DNA of 8,654 nucleotides, taken from Actinomycetes bacterium (GTDB lineage Bacteria; Actinomycetota; Acidimicrobiia; Acidimicrobiales; UBA8190). Below the pieces are notes generated by a model, which saw only the letters and a list, made by a program, of their open reading frames with translations, was not told where the DNA came from and did not search any database. Both the position numbers and the translations under genes were made by a program. The stretch is taken from the NCBI GenBank assembly GCA_021779775.1, contig JAJYAB010000061.1:1-8654 (forward strand), written 5' to 3'. Below, in pieces: positions 1-6,452 of this stretch. How positions within the stretch are numbered: the first letter of the stretch is position 1; each line of letters opens with the position of its first letter.

Positions 1-1017
1 TGCTGGTCGTACACGTTGGCCGTGGTGCGCTCGTGGACCGCTTCCACCTCGCCCGCTTGCACGGAGGTCATGCGGTGGGGCCCCTTGATCGAGTGGAAGA
101 TCGACCGGGTGATCCGATCGGGGGTCCGGGCCAGCATCTTGGAGGACGCCATGTAGGCAGCACGGTCTCGTACCGACCACTCCCACTCGCGGCGCTGCAG
201 GAAGCGGAACTGCTCGGGGAACGTGTCGGTGTTGAGGGTGGTCTCGATCTGGAAGACCTTCACGCCGGCCTGCCGGATGAGACGGCCCATGCGCCAGTTC
301 GACGAGTGCAGCTCGGAGCGGTGCTGGTCCATGAAGGACCGGCTGTGGGTCATGGTGTGCGCGTTGTGGTGGTGGCGGAGGCTCTGGTAGCTGGCCAGCC
401 CGGTCGCCACCGACTTGTGGCCGCCGTCCATGGCGACCAGGTTGATGTTGACGTAGACCAGTAGGTCGGACGTGGCGGCACGCTTGTTGATCTCGACGTC
501 TTCGCCCTGGTCGGTCAGGCCGAGATGGACGAGGTTCGCAGGGTCCTCGGCGTCGTGCTGCTGCAGGAGGCCGTGCGGCTCGAACGCGTCGTAGATCCGG
601 TCTCCGACCACGTGCCGCAGCTCGGCTTCGGTCAGCCGGCGGTGCAGGGCCAACGCGCAGATGAGCACCACGTCGTCGACACCGGCCGTGGCTGCCAGGT
701 CGAGCACCTGCTCGATCACGAGCTGGCGGATGTCGGGGCGCCGCATGGGAGGTAGTGGCAGGGACAGGTCGTCGAAGGCGATAGTCAGCTTCATGCCGGA
801 GCGGAGCTGGGCCGACAGCGGGGCAGCGTCGCCCAGGGGGTTCGCCAGGGCATGGCGGATCGCGGCGAGCGGGTGCCAGGGGCTCGTGGGGCTCCGGAGC
901 GTAGAGCACCCGGCTGCCGACCGGCAGCCGCTCCAAGCGGTAGCCCTCGCCGTGCCAGAACAGGGTTGGGGGCGTCGACCGGTCGACCTCCAACACGAAT
1001 CCGGGTCTGGGGCTCAT
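1..1017 (-). CDS. LarA-like (DUF2088, lactate-racemase superfamily) protein, partial and frameshifted
   Basis: Reading leftward from ATG 1017 gives MSPRPGFVLEVDRSTPP and then VLYAPEPHEPLAP. From about 869 the homology continues one frame over as LAAIRHALANPLGD and stays open to the window edge. The joined product resembles LarA-family proteins, in which a nickel-pincer cofactor is bound by a Lys and a His. Visible landmarks are FDDLSLPLPPMRRPD (N-terminal substrate/cofactor loop region), ALALHRRLTEAEL, DGGHKSVATGL with Lys at 414-416, and HHHNAHTMTHS with the third His at 366-368, 16 residues after that Lys. About 338 residues are visible; roughly the last quarter lies outside the window, judging from family lengths of about 420-440. 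Its start overlaps the dehydrogenase stop (ATGA), and an AAAGGAA ribosome-binding site precedes it. The substrate is unknown; other LarA-like proteins racemise or epimerise 2-hydroxy acids. The family call is firm, lactate specificity is not. Confidence 0.8.
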   Translation of the reverse strand, partial: MSPRPGFVLEVDRSTPPTLFWHGEGYRLERLPVGSRVLYAPEPHEPLAPARRDPPCPGEPPGRRCPAVGPAPLRHEADYRLRRPVPATTSHAAPRHPPARDRAGARPGSHGRCRRRGAHLRVGPAPPADRSRAAARGRRPDLRRVRAARPPAAARRRGPCEPRPSRPDRPGRRRRDQQACRHVRPTGLRQHQPGRHGRRPQVGGDRAGQLPEPPPPPQRAHHDPQPVLHGPAPLRAALVELAHGPSHPAGRREGLPDRDHPQHRHVPRAVPLPAAPRVGVVGTRPCCLHGVLQDAGPDPRSDHPVDLPLDQGAPPHDLRASGRGGSGPRAHHGQRVRPA

Positions 1018-2375
1018 AGGGTCGGTTCCTTTCGCTCCTGGCTCGTGCCCTGGGGCCGGTTCCTGCCCGAGCGGTTACGGGATCCCAGCTCGAACACGAT
1101 CTTCACGGCGCCCCGGCGGCCAGCGGCCCCGGCATGGGCCATCGCTTCCTCGAAACGGTCCAAGGGGTACCGGGCGGACACGAGCCGGCCGAGGCGGTGG
1201 GCGGCTACCAGCTCGAAGGCGATATCGAAGGTGCGCCGCTCGGCACCGCCCGTCGCCTCCACGTCGTACGCGTAGGCGCCCACCAGCGACACCTCACGGT
1301 GCCACAGCGGCGCCAGGTCGACGCTGACACTGCCGGGCATGCCCACGAGGACCACCCGGCCGCCCGGGCGGACCATGCCCAGTGCCTGGCCCAACGACTC
1401 GGCGCTGCCGACACAGTCGACGACCACGTCGGCTCCTCCGGTCAGTCGCCCACCGGGTGCCAGGGTGGCTGCCTGTCGTCGCACGGCTCGCGGCAGCTGG
1501 TCGGGTACGACCGCTGCGTCGGCGCCCAGCTCGGCGGCCAGCGCCCGCTGGTGTGGGTGTTTTCCTGCGACCAGCAGCGCTCCGGGTGCCGCCAGGTGGC
1601 GGATGGCGGCAACCGTGATCAGCCCGAGCGTTCCCGCGCCGATCACCGCCACGGTGGCGCCATCGTGCACCTGCGCCGCCAGTGCAGCGTGCACCGCGCA
1701 GGCGGCGGGCTCGACGATGACGGCGTCCTCGTCGCTGAGCGCATCGGGCACCGGGTGGAGCTGGGTGCCGTGAGCCACCAGACCGGCATCGGACCATCCG
1801 CCGCCGGTGTCGGCGCAGAAGCCAATCTGCAGGCCGGGGGCCAGATGCCCGTAGGCGATCCGTTCGCATCGCCCGGTCCGACCCGCGGCGCAGGCCGGGC
1901 AGCGGGGGGTGATGCCCCGCGCCACGCAGCCGATCACCGGCTCGACCACCACGCGTGTGCCGGGCGCCAGCACCGCCGTGCCGGAGCCGTCCGTGCCGGA
2001 GCCGTCCGTGCCGGAGCCGTCCGTGCCGGAGCCGTCCGTGCCGGAGCCGTCCGTGCCGGGGTGCTCCGCCTCTGGGGCGGGCACGGCCGACTCGGTCACG
2101 GTGCCGATCACCTCGTGGCCGGGGACGAACGGGAAGCTGACGATATCTTCGAAGTAGCGGGAGCTGCGACCGTCGACGGTCGCCAGGTCGGAGCCGCAGA
2201 TGCCGGCCAAGGTGGGCTTCACCCGGTACCAGCCGGTGCCCGGCATGTCGGGGGCAGCCATCTCGGTCAGGCGCAGCGGCCCGACGCCGGCGCCGCGACC
2301 CGACCCGGCGACGGCAGCGACCACTCGCGACGCGGCGAACCGGCCGAGGTTGCGTTCGAACACGAGGGCCTTCAT
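1014..2375 (-). CDS. Zinc-dependent medium-chain alcohol dehydrogenase (MDR family) with a repeat-expanded loop
   Basis: 453-residue member of the zinc-binding MDR family, which oxidises alcohols or reduces aldehydes/ketones with NAD(P). Seen directly: catalytic-zinc Cys60 in GICGSD, His87-Glu88 in PGHEVIG, a four-cysteine structural-zinc lobe (Cys150, 159, 162, 170), the Rossmann motif VIGAGTLGL, and a C-terminal region typical of the family (PLDRFEEAMAHA...GAVKIVFE). Residues 109-133 are five exact DGSGT repeats between the catalytic GHE motif and GTRVVVEP, a surface-loop position where relatives have a short linker. The ATG at 2375 starts the conserved MKALVFERN segment and has a GAGGGG site 8 nt upstream; an in-frame extension to 2729 lies inside the upstream gene and is not conserved-looking. 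Start and stop overlap both operon neighbours by 4 nt. At over 450 residues it is longer than the usual 340-400. The C-terminal 20 residues are polar and probably disordered. The substrate is not predictable; an aldehyde or alcohol made by the upstream reductase is a reasonable guess. Confidence 0.9.
   Translation of the reverse strand: MKALVFERNLGRFAASRVVAAVAGSGRGAGVGPLRLTEMAAPDMPGTGWYRVKPTLAGICGSDLATVDGRSSRYFEDIVSFPFVPGHEVIGTVTESAVPAPEAEHPGTDGSGTDGSGTDGSGTDGSGTDGSGTAVLAPGTRVVVEPVIGCVARGITPRCPACAAGRTGRCERIAYGHLAPGLQIGFCADTGGGWSDAGLVAHGTQLHPVPDALSDEDAVIVEPAACAVHAALAAQVHDGATVAVIGAGTLGLITVAAIRHLAAPGALLVAGKHPHQRALAAELGADAAVVPDQLPRAVRRQAATLAPGGRLTGGADVVVDCVGSAESLGQALGMVRPGGRVVLVGMPGSVSVDLAPLWHREVSLVGAYAYDVEATGGAERRTFDIAFELVAAHRLGRLVSARYPLDRFEEAMAHAGAAGRRGAVKIVFELGSRNRSGRNRPQGTSQERKEPTL
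1026..1032 (-). promoter_or_regulatory. Ribosome-binding site of the LarA-like gene
   Basis: On the minus strand AAAGGAA lies 8 nt before ATG 1017. It sits inside the last codons of the upstream dehydrogenase, which fits translational coupling through the ATGA overlap and supports this start. Confidence 0.6.
1976..2056. repeat. 15-bp in-frame minisatellite in the dehydrogenase gene
   Basis: Five perfect tandem copies of CCGGAGCCGTCCGTG occupy 1981..2055, with partial copies on both sides. The unit is a multiple of 3 and encodes DGSGT on the minus strand, so copy number can change without breaking the frame. The copies are identical at DNA level, including third positions, which points to recent expansion by slippage rather than old conserved protein repeats. 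Confidence 0.95.
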
Positions 2376-4837
2376 CGACGCTGCCCCTCGAGCCGGGCAT
2401 ACCAGCGTGATACCCCGCGGTCGACCGGCCCCATGGGGAACGCCTGGCGCGCGCTGCCCGGCGCCTTCTCCCACTGCTCCACATGCCATCCCCGGCGTCG
2501 GGCGATGGCTGCCAGCTTGGCTTCGGGGTTGACGGCGACGGGGAAGCCGACGCATTCGAGCAAGGGCAGGTCCGACGCAGAGTCTGCGTACGCCACGGAC
2601 TCGCCGAGATCGAGCCCCTCGGCTGTGGCGTACTCGGCCAACAGCAGAGCTCGCGCCTCGCCGGTCGGGGGCAGGCGGTCGAGCCGGCCGGTGAACCGTC
2701 CCGTGCTGTCGACACCGAGCGCCGGGCACATGACCTCGTCGAACAGGGGGCGCAGCGGTTCCACCACGAAGTCGAGCGCTCCGGTGATCAGCACGGTCCG
2801 GTGCCCGCGGGCGCGGTGCTGTCGTACGCGGGCCAGACCGGCGGGGAACGACTTGGCCAGGAGCAGGTCGTGGAAGAGCTCGGTGGCGTCGTGGCGGATC
2901 AGGTCCGCCGGGGCGCCTTCATACCGTCGGTAGAAGGTGCGGAGGAAGTCGCCGCGATCGCGGCGGTCCCGAGCGAGCAGTGCCGGAGCCTGTCCGAGGA
3001 TGCGGGCGGTGAGCGCCGCTCGCTCGCCGACGGCCAGGCGGCGCGAGGCCAGCCAGGCGTAGGACTCCACCACGTTGGAGGCGATGAGCGTGTTCTCCAA
3101 GTCGAAGGCGGCCAGCTGCCGTTCGGGGGCCAGCACTGCCCGCCGGGAGCGGTCCGGCCGGTGCTCCATCTTCGACTTGGTCGCCGTGGTGCGGACCCGG
3201 GCGTGCTCGACCACCGAGGGCAGGTGGATCTCGCGGACGTAGGTGTCCCAGTCCACGGCGGCCGGGTCGAGCCGGAAGCGCTCGACGTCGGCCGGATCCA
3301 ACCGGCGCGCCAAGGCGAGCAGGCGGTCGACGCGGAACGTGGCCTCGGTCTCGGTGTACGCGCCGTAGAGCTCCACGTAGCCGTATGCCCGCTCCGCGGC
3401 CATCCGTCGTTGCTCGACGCTGGCGATCATGTCGGCACGCTCCCCGCGTAGCGGTAGGGAGCCGATCAGCCGTTCCACGAAGGTGAGGGTCCGGGTGGCG
3501 CGCTCCAGCTGACGCTGCACCCGGCCACGCCCGGGGAAGGACCAGTCGGGCACGACGATGGGTTGGCCCTCGCTGTCGTAGAGCGGATGCTCGGTGAACC
3601 AACCTTGCACGAGCTCGACCAGCTGGCCATAGCGCAGCGGGTTCCGCACCCCGGAGGCGACGTGGTACACGGTCGGCCCCGACGTGTCCGGCCCGGCAGC
3701 GGACACGGCGATGATGGCCGCCACCACGAGATCGACGGGGATGACGTCGATGACACCCTCGGGGATGCCCGGGAACTCCTTCAGCAGCCCTCTGGCGTAC
3801 GACACGATGATCGGCTCGGCCATCCGGAACCCTCGGATCCACCCGGGCCGGGGCTCGGCCAGGGCCGACTCGATGATCGACGGGCGCACCACGGTGATCG
3901 CCGTCCCCGGGTGTCCGGTCACCAGCGCTCGTTCCCCCAGCGCCTTGGTGAAGGCATAGGCGTCCGGCCACCCGAGCGCCTGGGCCCGGGCTCGCCCTGC
4001 CTCGACCAGCTGCTCCTTGACCCAGTCTTCGCGCAGCTTCTCCGTCCGCTCGGCCAGCAGGTGGGTGCCCGCCGCTCCGAGCTCGTCGCGGGCTGCCTTG
4101 GTGTACCGGGCCAGATTGCCTGGTACACGTGATGCCGCTTCGAGGTCGGCGCGCAGCCGGCGGGCTGCGGTCACCTCGGCCTCCACGTCGACCTCGGTGG
4201 TCACGGTGGGGTGCGTCCGGGAGCGAGCCCCCGAGCGCAGCGCGTCGGTGGCCAGCAGCTCGCGAGCTTCCCCCTGGTGGGTGCCGGCCACATATGCCGT
4301 CGACACGGTCACCAGGTGGGTGGGAAGTGCGGCAGGGTGCCGGGACGCACGCAGGGCGGCCACCGAATCGATGGCTGCGGCGACGCGCGACGGACCGAGC
4401 AGGTTCACCTCGACGGCGCGGTCGAGCGGCGAGTCGAACGCCACGGCAGCGGCCGAGTGGACGACCACGTCGCACTCGGCCAGGATGCTCCGGCCGGCGT
4501 CGTCGAGACCCAGCCCGTCGCGCGCGACGTCCCCGGCCACGGCGGTCAGCCGGGCAGCGACATGGTCGGCGAACTGATCGCCCAGCTCCTGGCGGAGCCG
4601 GTCGAAGCAGTCGTTCCTGACGATGTCGCGCTGGGCGCGGGCTGCCGCATCGAGCCGGCGGGTCGGGCGGACCAGGACCACGACATGGCACGCAGGGACG
4701 CTCCGCAGGAGTCGCTCGACCAGTGCTGTCCCTAAGAACCCGGTCGCTCCCGTGACGAGGATCGTCTTGCCGGCCAGCGCCTGCGCGATGGGCGGCAGGC
4801 GGGGAGCCGGTGGCTCCGTCGGCGTCACCTCGGGCAC
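2372..4837 (-). CDS. Fused fatty acyl-CoA reductase-like SDR and HAD-IB hydrolase
   Basis: 821-residue two-domain protein. Residues ~22-510 are an extended SDR of the fatty acyl-CoA/thioester reductase type (NAD_binding_4): nucleotide motif TGATGFLG at 29-36, VVHSAAAVAFD near 125-135, VSTAYVAG near 178-185, and catalytic Tyr294/Lys298 in YAFTK. A helical, charged insert lies at about 215-285. These enzymes reduce acyl-CoA to aldehyde or alcohol with NADPH. Residues ~571-795 are a HAD-IB domain: motif I FDLENTL (Asp579), motif II Thr685, and motif IV DSASD (Asp752, Asp756). Two key positions differ from the textbook set: Glu581 in place of the second motif I Asp, and Arg729 where motif III normally has Lys. 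GTG 4837 is the first start after the in-frame stop at 4847-4849; AGGG lies only 2 nt before it, so translation may be nearly leaderless. First gene of the operon, divergent from the TetR gene. Confidence 0.85.
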   Translation of the reverse strand: MPEVTPTEPPAPRLPPIAQALAGKTILVTGATGFLGTALVERLLRSVPACHVVVLVRPTRRLDAAARAQRDIVRNDCFDRLRQELGDQFADHVAARLTAVAGDVARDGLGLDDAGRSILAECDVVVHSAAAVAFDSPLDRAVEVNLLGPSRVAAAIDSVAALRASRHPAALPTHLVTVSTAYVAGTHQGEARELLATDALRSGARSRTHPTVTTEVDVEAEVTAARRLRADLEAASRVPGNLARYTKAARDELGAAGTHLLAERTEKLREDWVKEQLVEAGRARAQALGWPDAYAFTKALGERALVTGHPGTAITVVRPSIIESALAEPRPGWIRGFRMAEPIIVSYARGLLKEFPGIPEGVIDVIPVDLVVAAIIAVSAAGPDTSGPTVYHVASGVRNPLRYGQLVELVQGWFTEHPLYDSEGQPIVVPDWSFPGRGRVQRQLERATRTLTFVERLIGSLPLRGERADMIASVEQRRMAAERAYGYVELYGAYTETEATFRVDRLLALARRLDPADVERFRLDPAAVDWDTYVREIHLPSVVEHARVRTTATKSKMEHRPDRSRRAVLAPERQLAAFDLENTLIASNVVESYAWLASRRLAVGERAALTARILGQAPALLARDRRDRGDFLRTFYRRYEGAPADLIRHDATELFHDLLLAKSFPAGLARVRQHRARGHRTVLITGALDFVVEPLRPLFDEVMCPALGVDSTGRFTGRLDRLPPTGEARALLLAEYATAEGLDLGESVAYADSASDLPLLECVGFPVAVNPEAKLAAIARRRGWHVEQWEKAPGSARQAFPMGPVDRGVSRWYARLEGQRR
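2384..2389 (-). promoter_or_regulatory. Ribosome-binding site deciding the dehydrogenase start
   Basis: GAGGGG on the minus strand, 8 nt before ATG 2375. It favours this ATG over the upstream in-frame starts that would extend the protein to 2729. Confidence 0.6.
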
Positions 4838-4847
4838 CGCCCTGGTC

Positions 4848-4853
4848 TACCAT
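4848..4853 (+). promoter_or_regulatory. Putative -10 element for the TetR gene
   Basis: TACCAT fits the TAnnnT core of a sigma-70-type -10 box. It ends 7 nt before ATG 4861, so transcription would begin at or next to the A of the start codon, giving a leaderless mRNA. No Shine-Dalgarno sequence is present before this ATG, which agrees. No good -35 is visible. Confidence 0.45.
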
Positions 4854-4859
4854 ACGGTA
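4854..4859 (-). promoter_or_regulatory. Putative -10 element for the reductase operon
   Basis: On the minus strand TACCGT fits TAnnnT. It would place the transcript start near 4847, about 9-10 nt before GTG 4837. It is the mirror half of the same palindrome, so one bound dimer would cover both -10 boxes. No clear -35 is visible. Confidence 0.4.
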
Positions 4860-4860
4860 G

Positions 4861-5493
4861 ATGGTTCGTGGGGCGCCGCCGGTGGGGAAGGGGTCCACCC
4901 CCGATCGCATCCTCGACGCCGCCACGGTGTCGTTTGCCTCGCCCGGCTACGACGCCACCTCGCTCGATGCCCTGGCCGACACGCTCGGCATACGCAAGCA
5001 GTCCATCCTGTACTGGTTCGGGTCGAAGGAGGCATTGCTCGAAGCCGTCATCGACCGATCGGCGGCCGAGCTGGGGGAGGCATTGCAGGCGGCGCTCGAC
5101 CGGGCTGGTGAGAGCTGGTCCCGGGTGGAGGCGGTGGTCCGGTCCGTCTTCCGGCTGGCCGCGCGGCGCCCAGAGCTCATCGGTCTGGTCCGCGAGGTCG
5201 GTCGCCTGGGCACCCCGGCGGCCACCCGACTGCGGGATGCGCTCGACCCGTTGGTGGGCCGGGCATCGGGCTTCCTGCAGGCGGAGATGGACGCCGGGCA
5301 CATGCGGCGGCACGAGCCGAACCTCCTGCTGCTCGCCATCTACTCCACGGTGGTGGGCATGATCACCGAGGTGGAGGTGCTGCGAGCCCTTGGCGAGGAG
5401 CCCACTGCCCGGTCCCTGGTCCGCCGGCGTCATGAGATCCTCCACCTGCTGCGCTCGGCTCTGCTGGTGGAGCCCGGGTCGCTCGCCGGGTGA
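4861..5493 (+). CDS. TetR/AcrR-family transcriptional regulator
   Basis: 210-residue protein, normal size for TetR repressors, which bind DNA as dimers and release it on ligand binding. The N-terminal helix-turn-helix spans about residues 14-60: TPDRILDAATVSFAS, then SLDALADTLGIRKQS and the typical LYWFGSKEALLEAV. The rest is a helical ligand-binding domain (for example RRPELIGLVREVGRLG and EPNLLLLAIYSTVVGM). ATG 4861 abuts the inverted repeat and lacks a ribosome-binding site, so the start is chosen as leaderless; GTG 4882 is the alternative and would keep the whole helix-turn-helix. Its divergent position and shared operator suggest autoregulation and control of the reductase-dehydrogenase-LarA operon, probably in response to an acyl-CoA or lipid-like ligand. 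The ligand is a guess from context. Confidence 0.9.
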   Translation: MVRGAPPVGKGSTPDRILDAATVSFASPGYDATSLDALADTLGIRKQSILYWFGSKEALLEAVIDRSAAELGEALQAALDRAGESWSRVEAVVRSVFRLAARRPELIGLVREVGRLGTPAATRLRDALDPLVGRASGFLQAEMDAGHMRRHEPNLLLLAIYSTVVGMITEVEVLRALGEEPTARSLVRRRHEILHLLRSALLVEPGSLAG

Positions 5494-5525
5494 GCCAGCC
5501 GGAGGCCGGGATCATCACACCGCTC

Positions 5526-6434
5526 CTAGCCCACCGGCGGTTTCGGACGTGACGGCTTTGGCGGCGTGTACCGCTTGCTGGGCGTCGGTCCTGCGGGTGC
5601 CGGCCTGCCCCTTCGACCACCAGCTCGCGGTGCCGAGGAACGGGTTGGCGCTACCCGGCCGTTGCCCCGGTCCGATCGGGTAGCGCCGCCCGCCGCCCGG
5701 CGCTCCGGGTCGCCGCCTTTGGCGGTCAGGACCTTCTGCCACTTGAAGACCCGCCAGATCATCCAGCCGCCGACGATCCAGAACGGCATGGCGAATAGCG
5801 GGTTGCCCATGGCGGTGCCGAGGAACAGGAGCGTAAAGCCGATGAACGAGCGGCGCCTGGTGAAGGCCGCACCGAGGACCAGCAGCGCCAGTAGCACCCG
5901 GGCACCACCCTCGTAGGCGATGGTGGTCGGCGAGGCGTGGTTCTTGTGGCCGACGGCCGGGTTGATATGGATGGCGAACACGGTGATGAAGATCCCGAAG
6001 ACAATGCCCATGATCCCGGTGAACAGGGCGACGGCCCGCTCGCGGTCATCGACCCGCTTGATGGCGTAGGCGAGCTCCACCGGCGTCATCGTCTGCGCTG
6101 GGTCCAGCTTGCGAGCTGGCCGGCCAGCAGGCGGGGGCTTCAGCAACGTGTCGCGCACCCGCCGCCCGCGGCCGCCTGCGCGGCCGTCTGCGCTGCCGTC
6201 GCTTAGGTCCGGGGCTGTCTCCGGGTCGTCGGTCGGCTCCGCGTCGAGGGCCGGCGATGCGTCCGTGGCCAGGCTGTCGGTGCTCGGTGATCGATCCGGC
6301 GAGTCGTGGGCGTCAGCCCGGCGCATCTGGGGGAGGGACGTGAGCAGACGCTGGCCGAGGGTCAATCGCCCGGCTTGTCCTTCTTGGTGAGCATCCTGAC
6401 GGTGGTCGTCGTGGTCGACAGGATCCGTGGGCAC
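5526..6434 (-). CDS. Conserved-looking multi-TM membrane protein of unknown function
   Basis: 302 residues from GTG 6434 to TAG 5526. Residues 1-110 are acidic, Ser/Asp/Pro-rich and probably disordered. A motif MTPVELAYAIKRVDDRERA (116-134) leads into hydrophobic segments at about 134-156, 178-191, 195-209 and 211-230, the last ending WMIWRVFKWQK. The tail (237-302) is Arg/Pro-rich and basic, ending KRYTPPKPSRPKPP. Basic residues after the last segment suggest cytoplasmic termini. I do not recognise a named family. The start is uncertain: no ribosome-binding site precedes GTG 6434, and ATG 6326 or ATG 6089 (just before the conserved MTPVEL part) would remove only the low-complexity region. 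It lies 9 nt after the DUF2786 gene and is probably cotranscribed with it; it converges on the TetR gene with a 32-nt gap in which I see no clear terminator. Confidence 0.75.
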   Translation of the reverse strand: MPTDPVDHDDHRQDAHQEGQAGRLTLGQRLLTSLPQMRRADAHDSPDRSPSTDSLATDASPALDAEPTDDPETAPDLSDGSADGRAGGRGRRVRDTLLKPPPAGRPARKLDPAQTMTPVELAYAIKRVDDRERAVALFTGIMGIVFGIFITVFAIHINPAVGHKNHASPTTIAYEGGARVLLALLVLGAAFTRRRSFIGFTLLFLGTAMGNPLFAMPFWIVGGWMIWRVFKWQKVLTAKGGDPERRAAGGATRSDRGNGRVAPTRSSAPRAGGRRGRPAPAGPTPSKRYTPPKPSRPKPPVG

Positions 6435-6452
6435 CCCGTAAGGCTACGGTGC
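6431..6452. promoter_or_regulatory. Inverted repeat at the DUF2786/membrane-protein junction
   Basis: CCGTA (6436-6440) and TACGG (6445-6449) flank AGGC. The stem extends by GCA/TGC with a 2-nt bulge, covering both the TAG stop of the DUF2786 gene (6444-6446) and GTG 6434. It could be a weak attenuating hairpin or hide the start codon. No U-tract follows in the minus direction. Confidence 0.3.

Larger units (their letters stand above)
4846..4861. promoter_or_regulatory. Putative TetR operator between the divergent genes
   Basis: TCTACCATACGGTAGA is an inverted repeat with 6-bp arms (TCTACC/GGTAGA) around ATAC. It fills most of the 23-bp gap between GTG 4837 and ATG 4861 and touches the regulator's start codon. 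The position and symmetry fit a TetR dimer site that represses both directions. Binding is inferred, not shown. Confidence 0.65.

Noticed and set aside
2376..2729. N-terminal extension of the dehydrogenase
   Set aside because: It lies within the HAD domain of the upstream gene in another frame and has Arg-rich composition. The ATG at 2375 has a good ribosome-binding site and begins the conserved fold.
1134..2933. Long plus-strand open frame (about 599 codons) opposite the dehydrogenase and reductase genes
   Set aside because: Its product is low-complexity Gly/Ala/Arg/His-rich with no domain. It is the shadow expected when GC3-rich genes are read antisense, and the minus-strand proteins carry clear motifs.
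2919..4925. Minus-strand open frame of about 668 codons overlapping the reductase
   Set aside because: Arg/Pro-rich shadow one frame off the SDR-HAD gene; it has none of the family motifs.
5494..5525. Terminator between the converging TetR and membrane-protein genes
   Set aside because: Only short GC-rich half-matches are visible, with no clean stem and no T-run in either direction.
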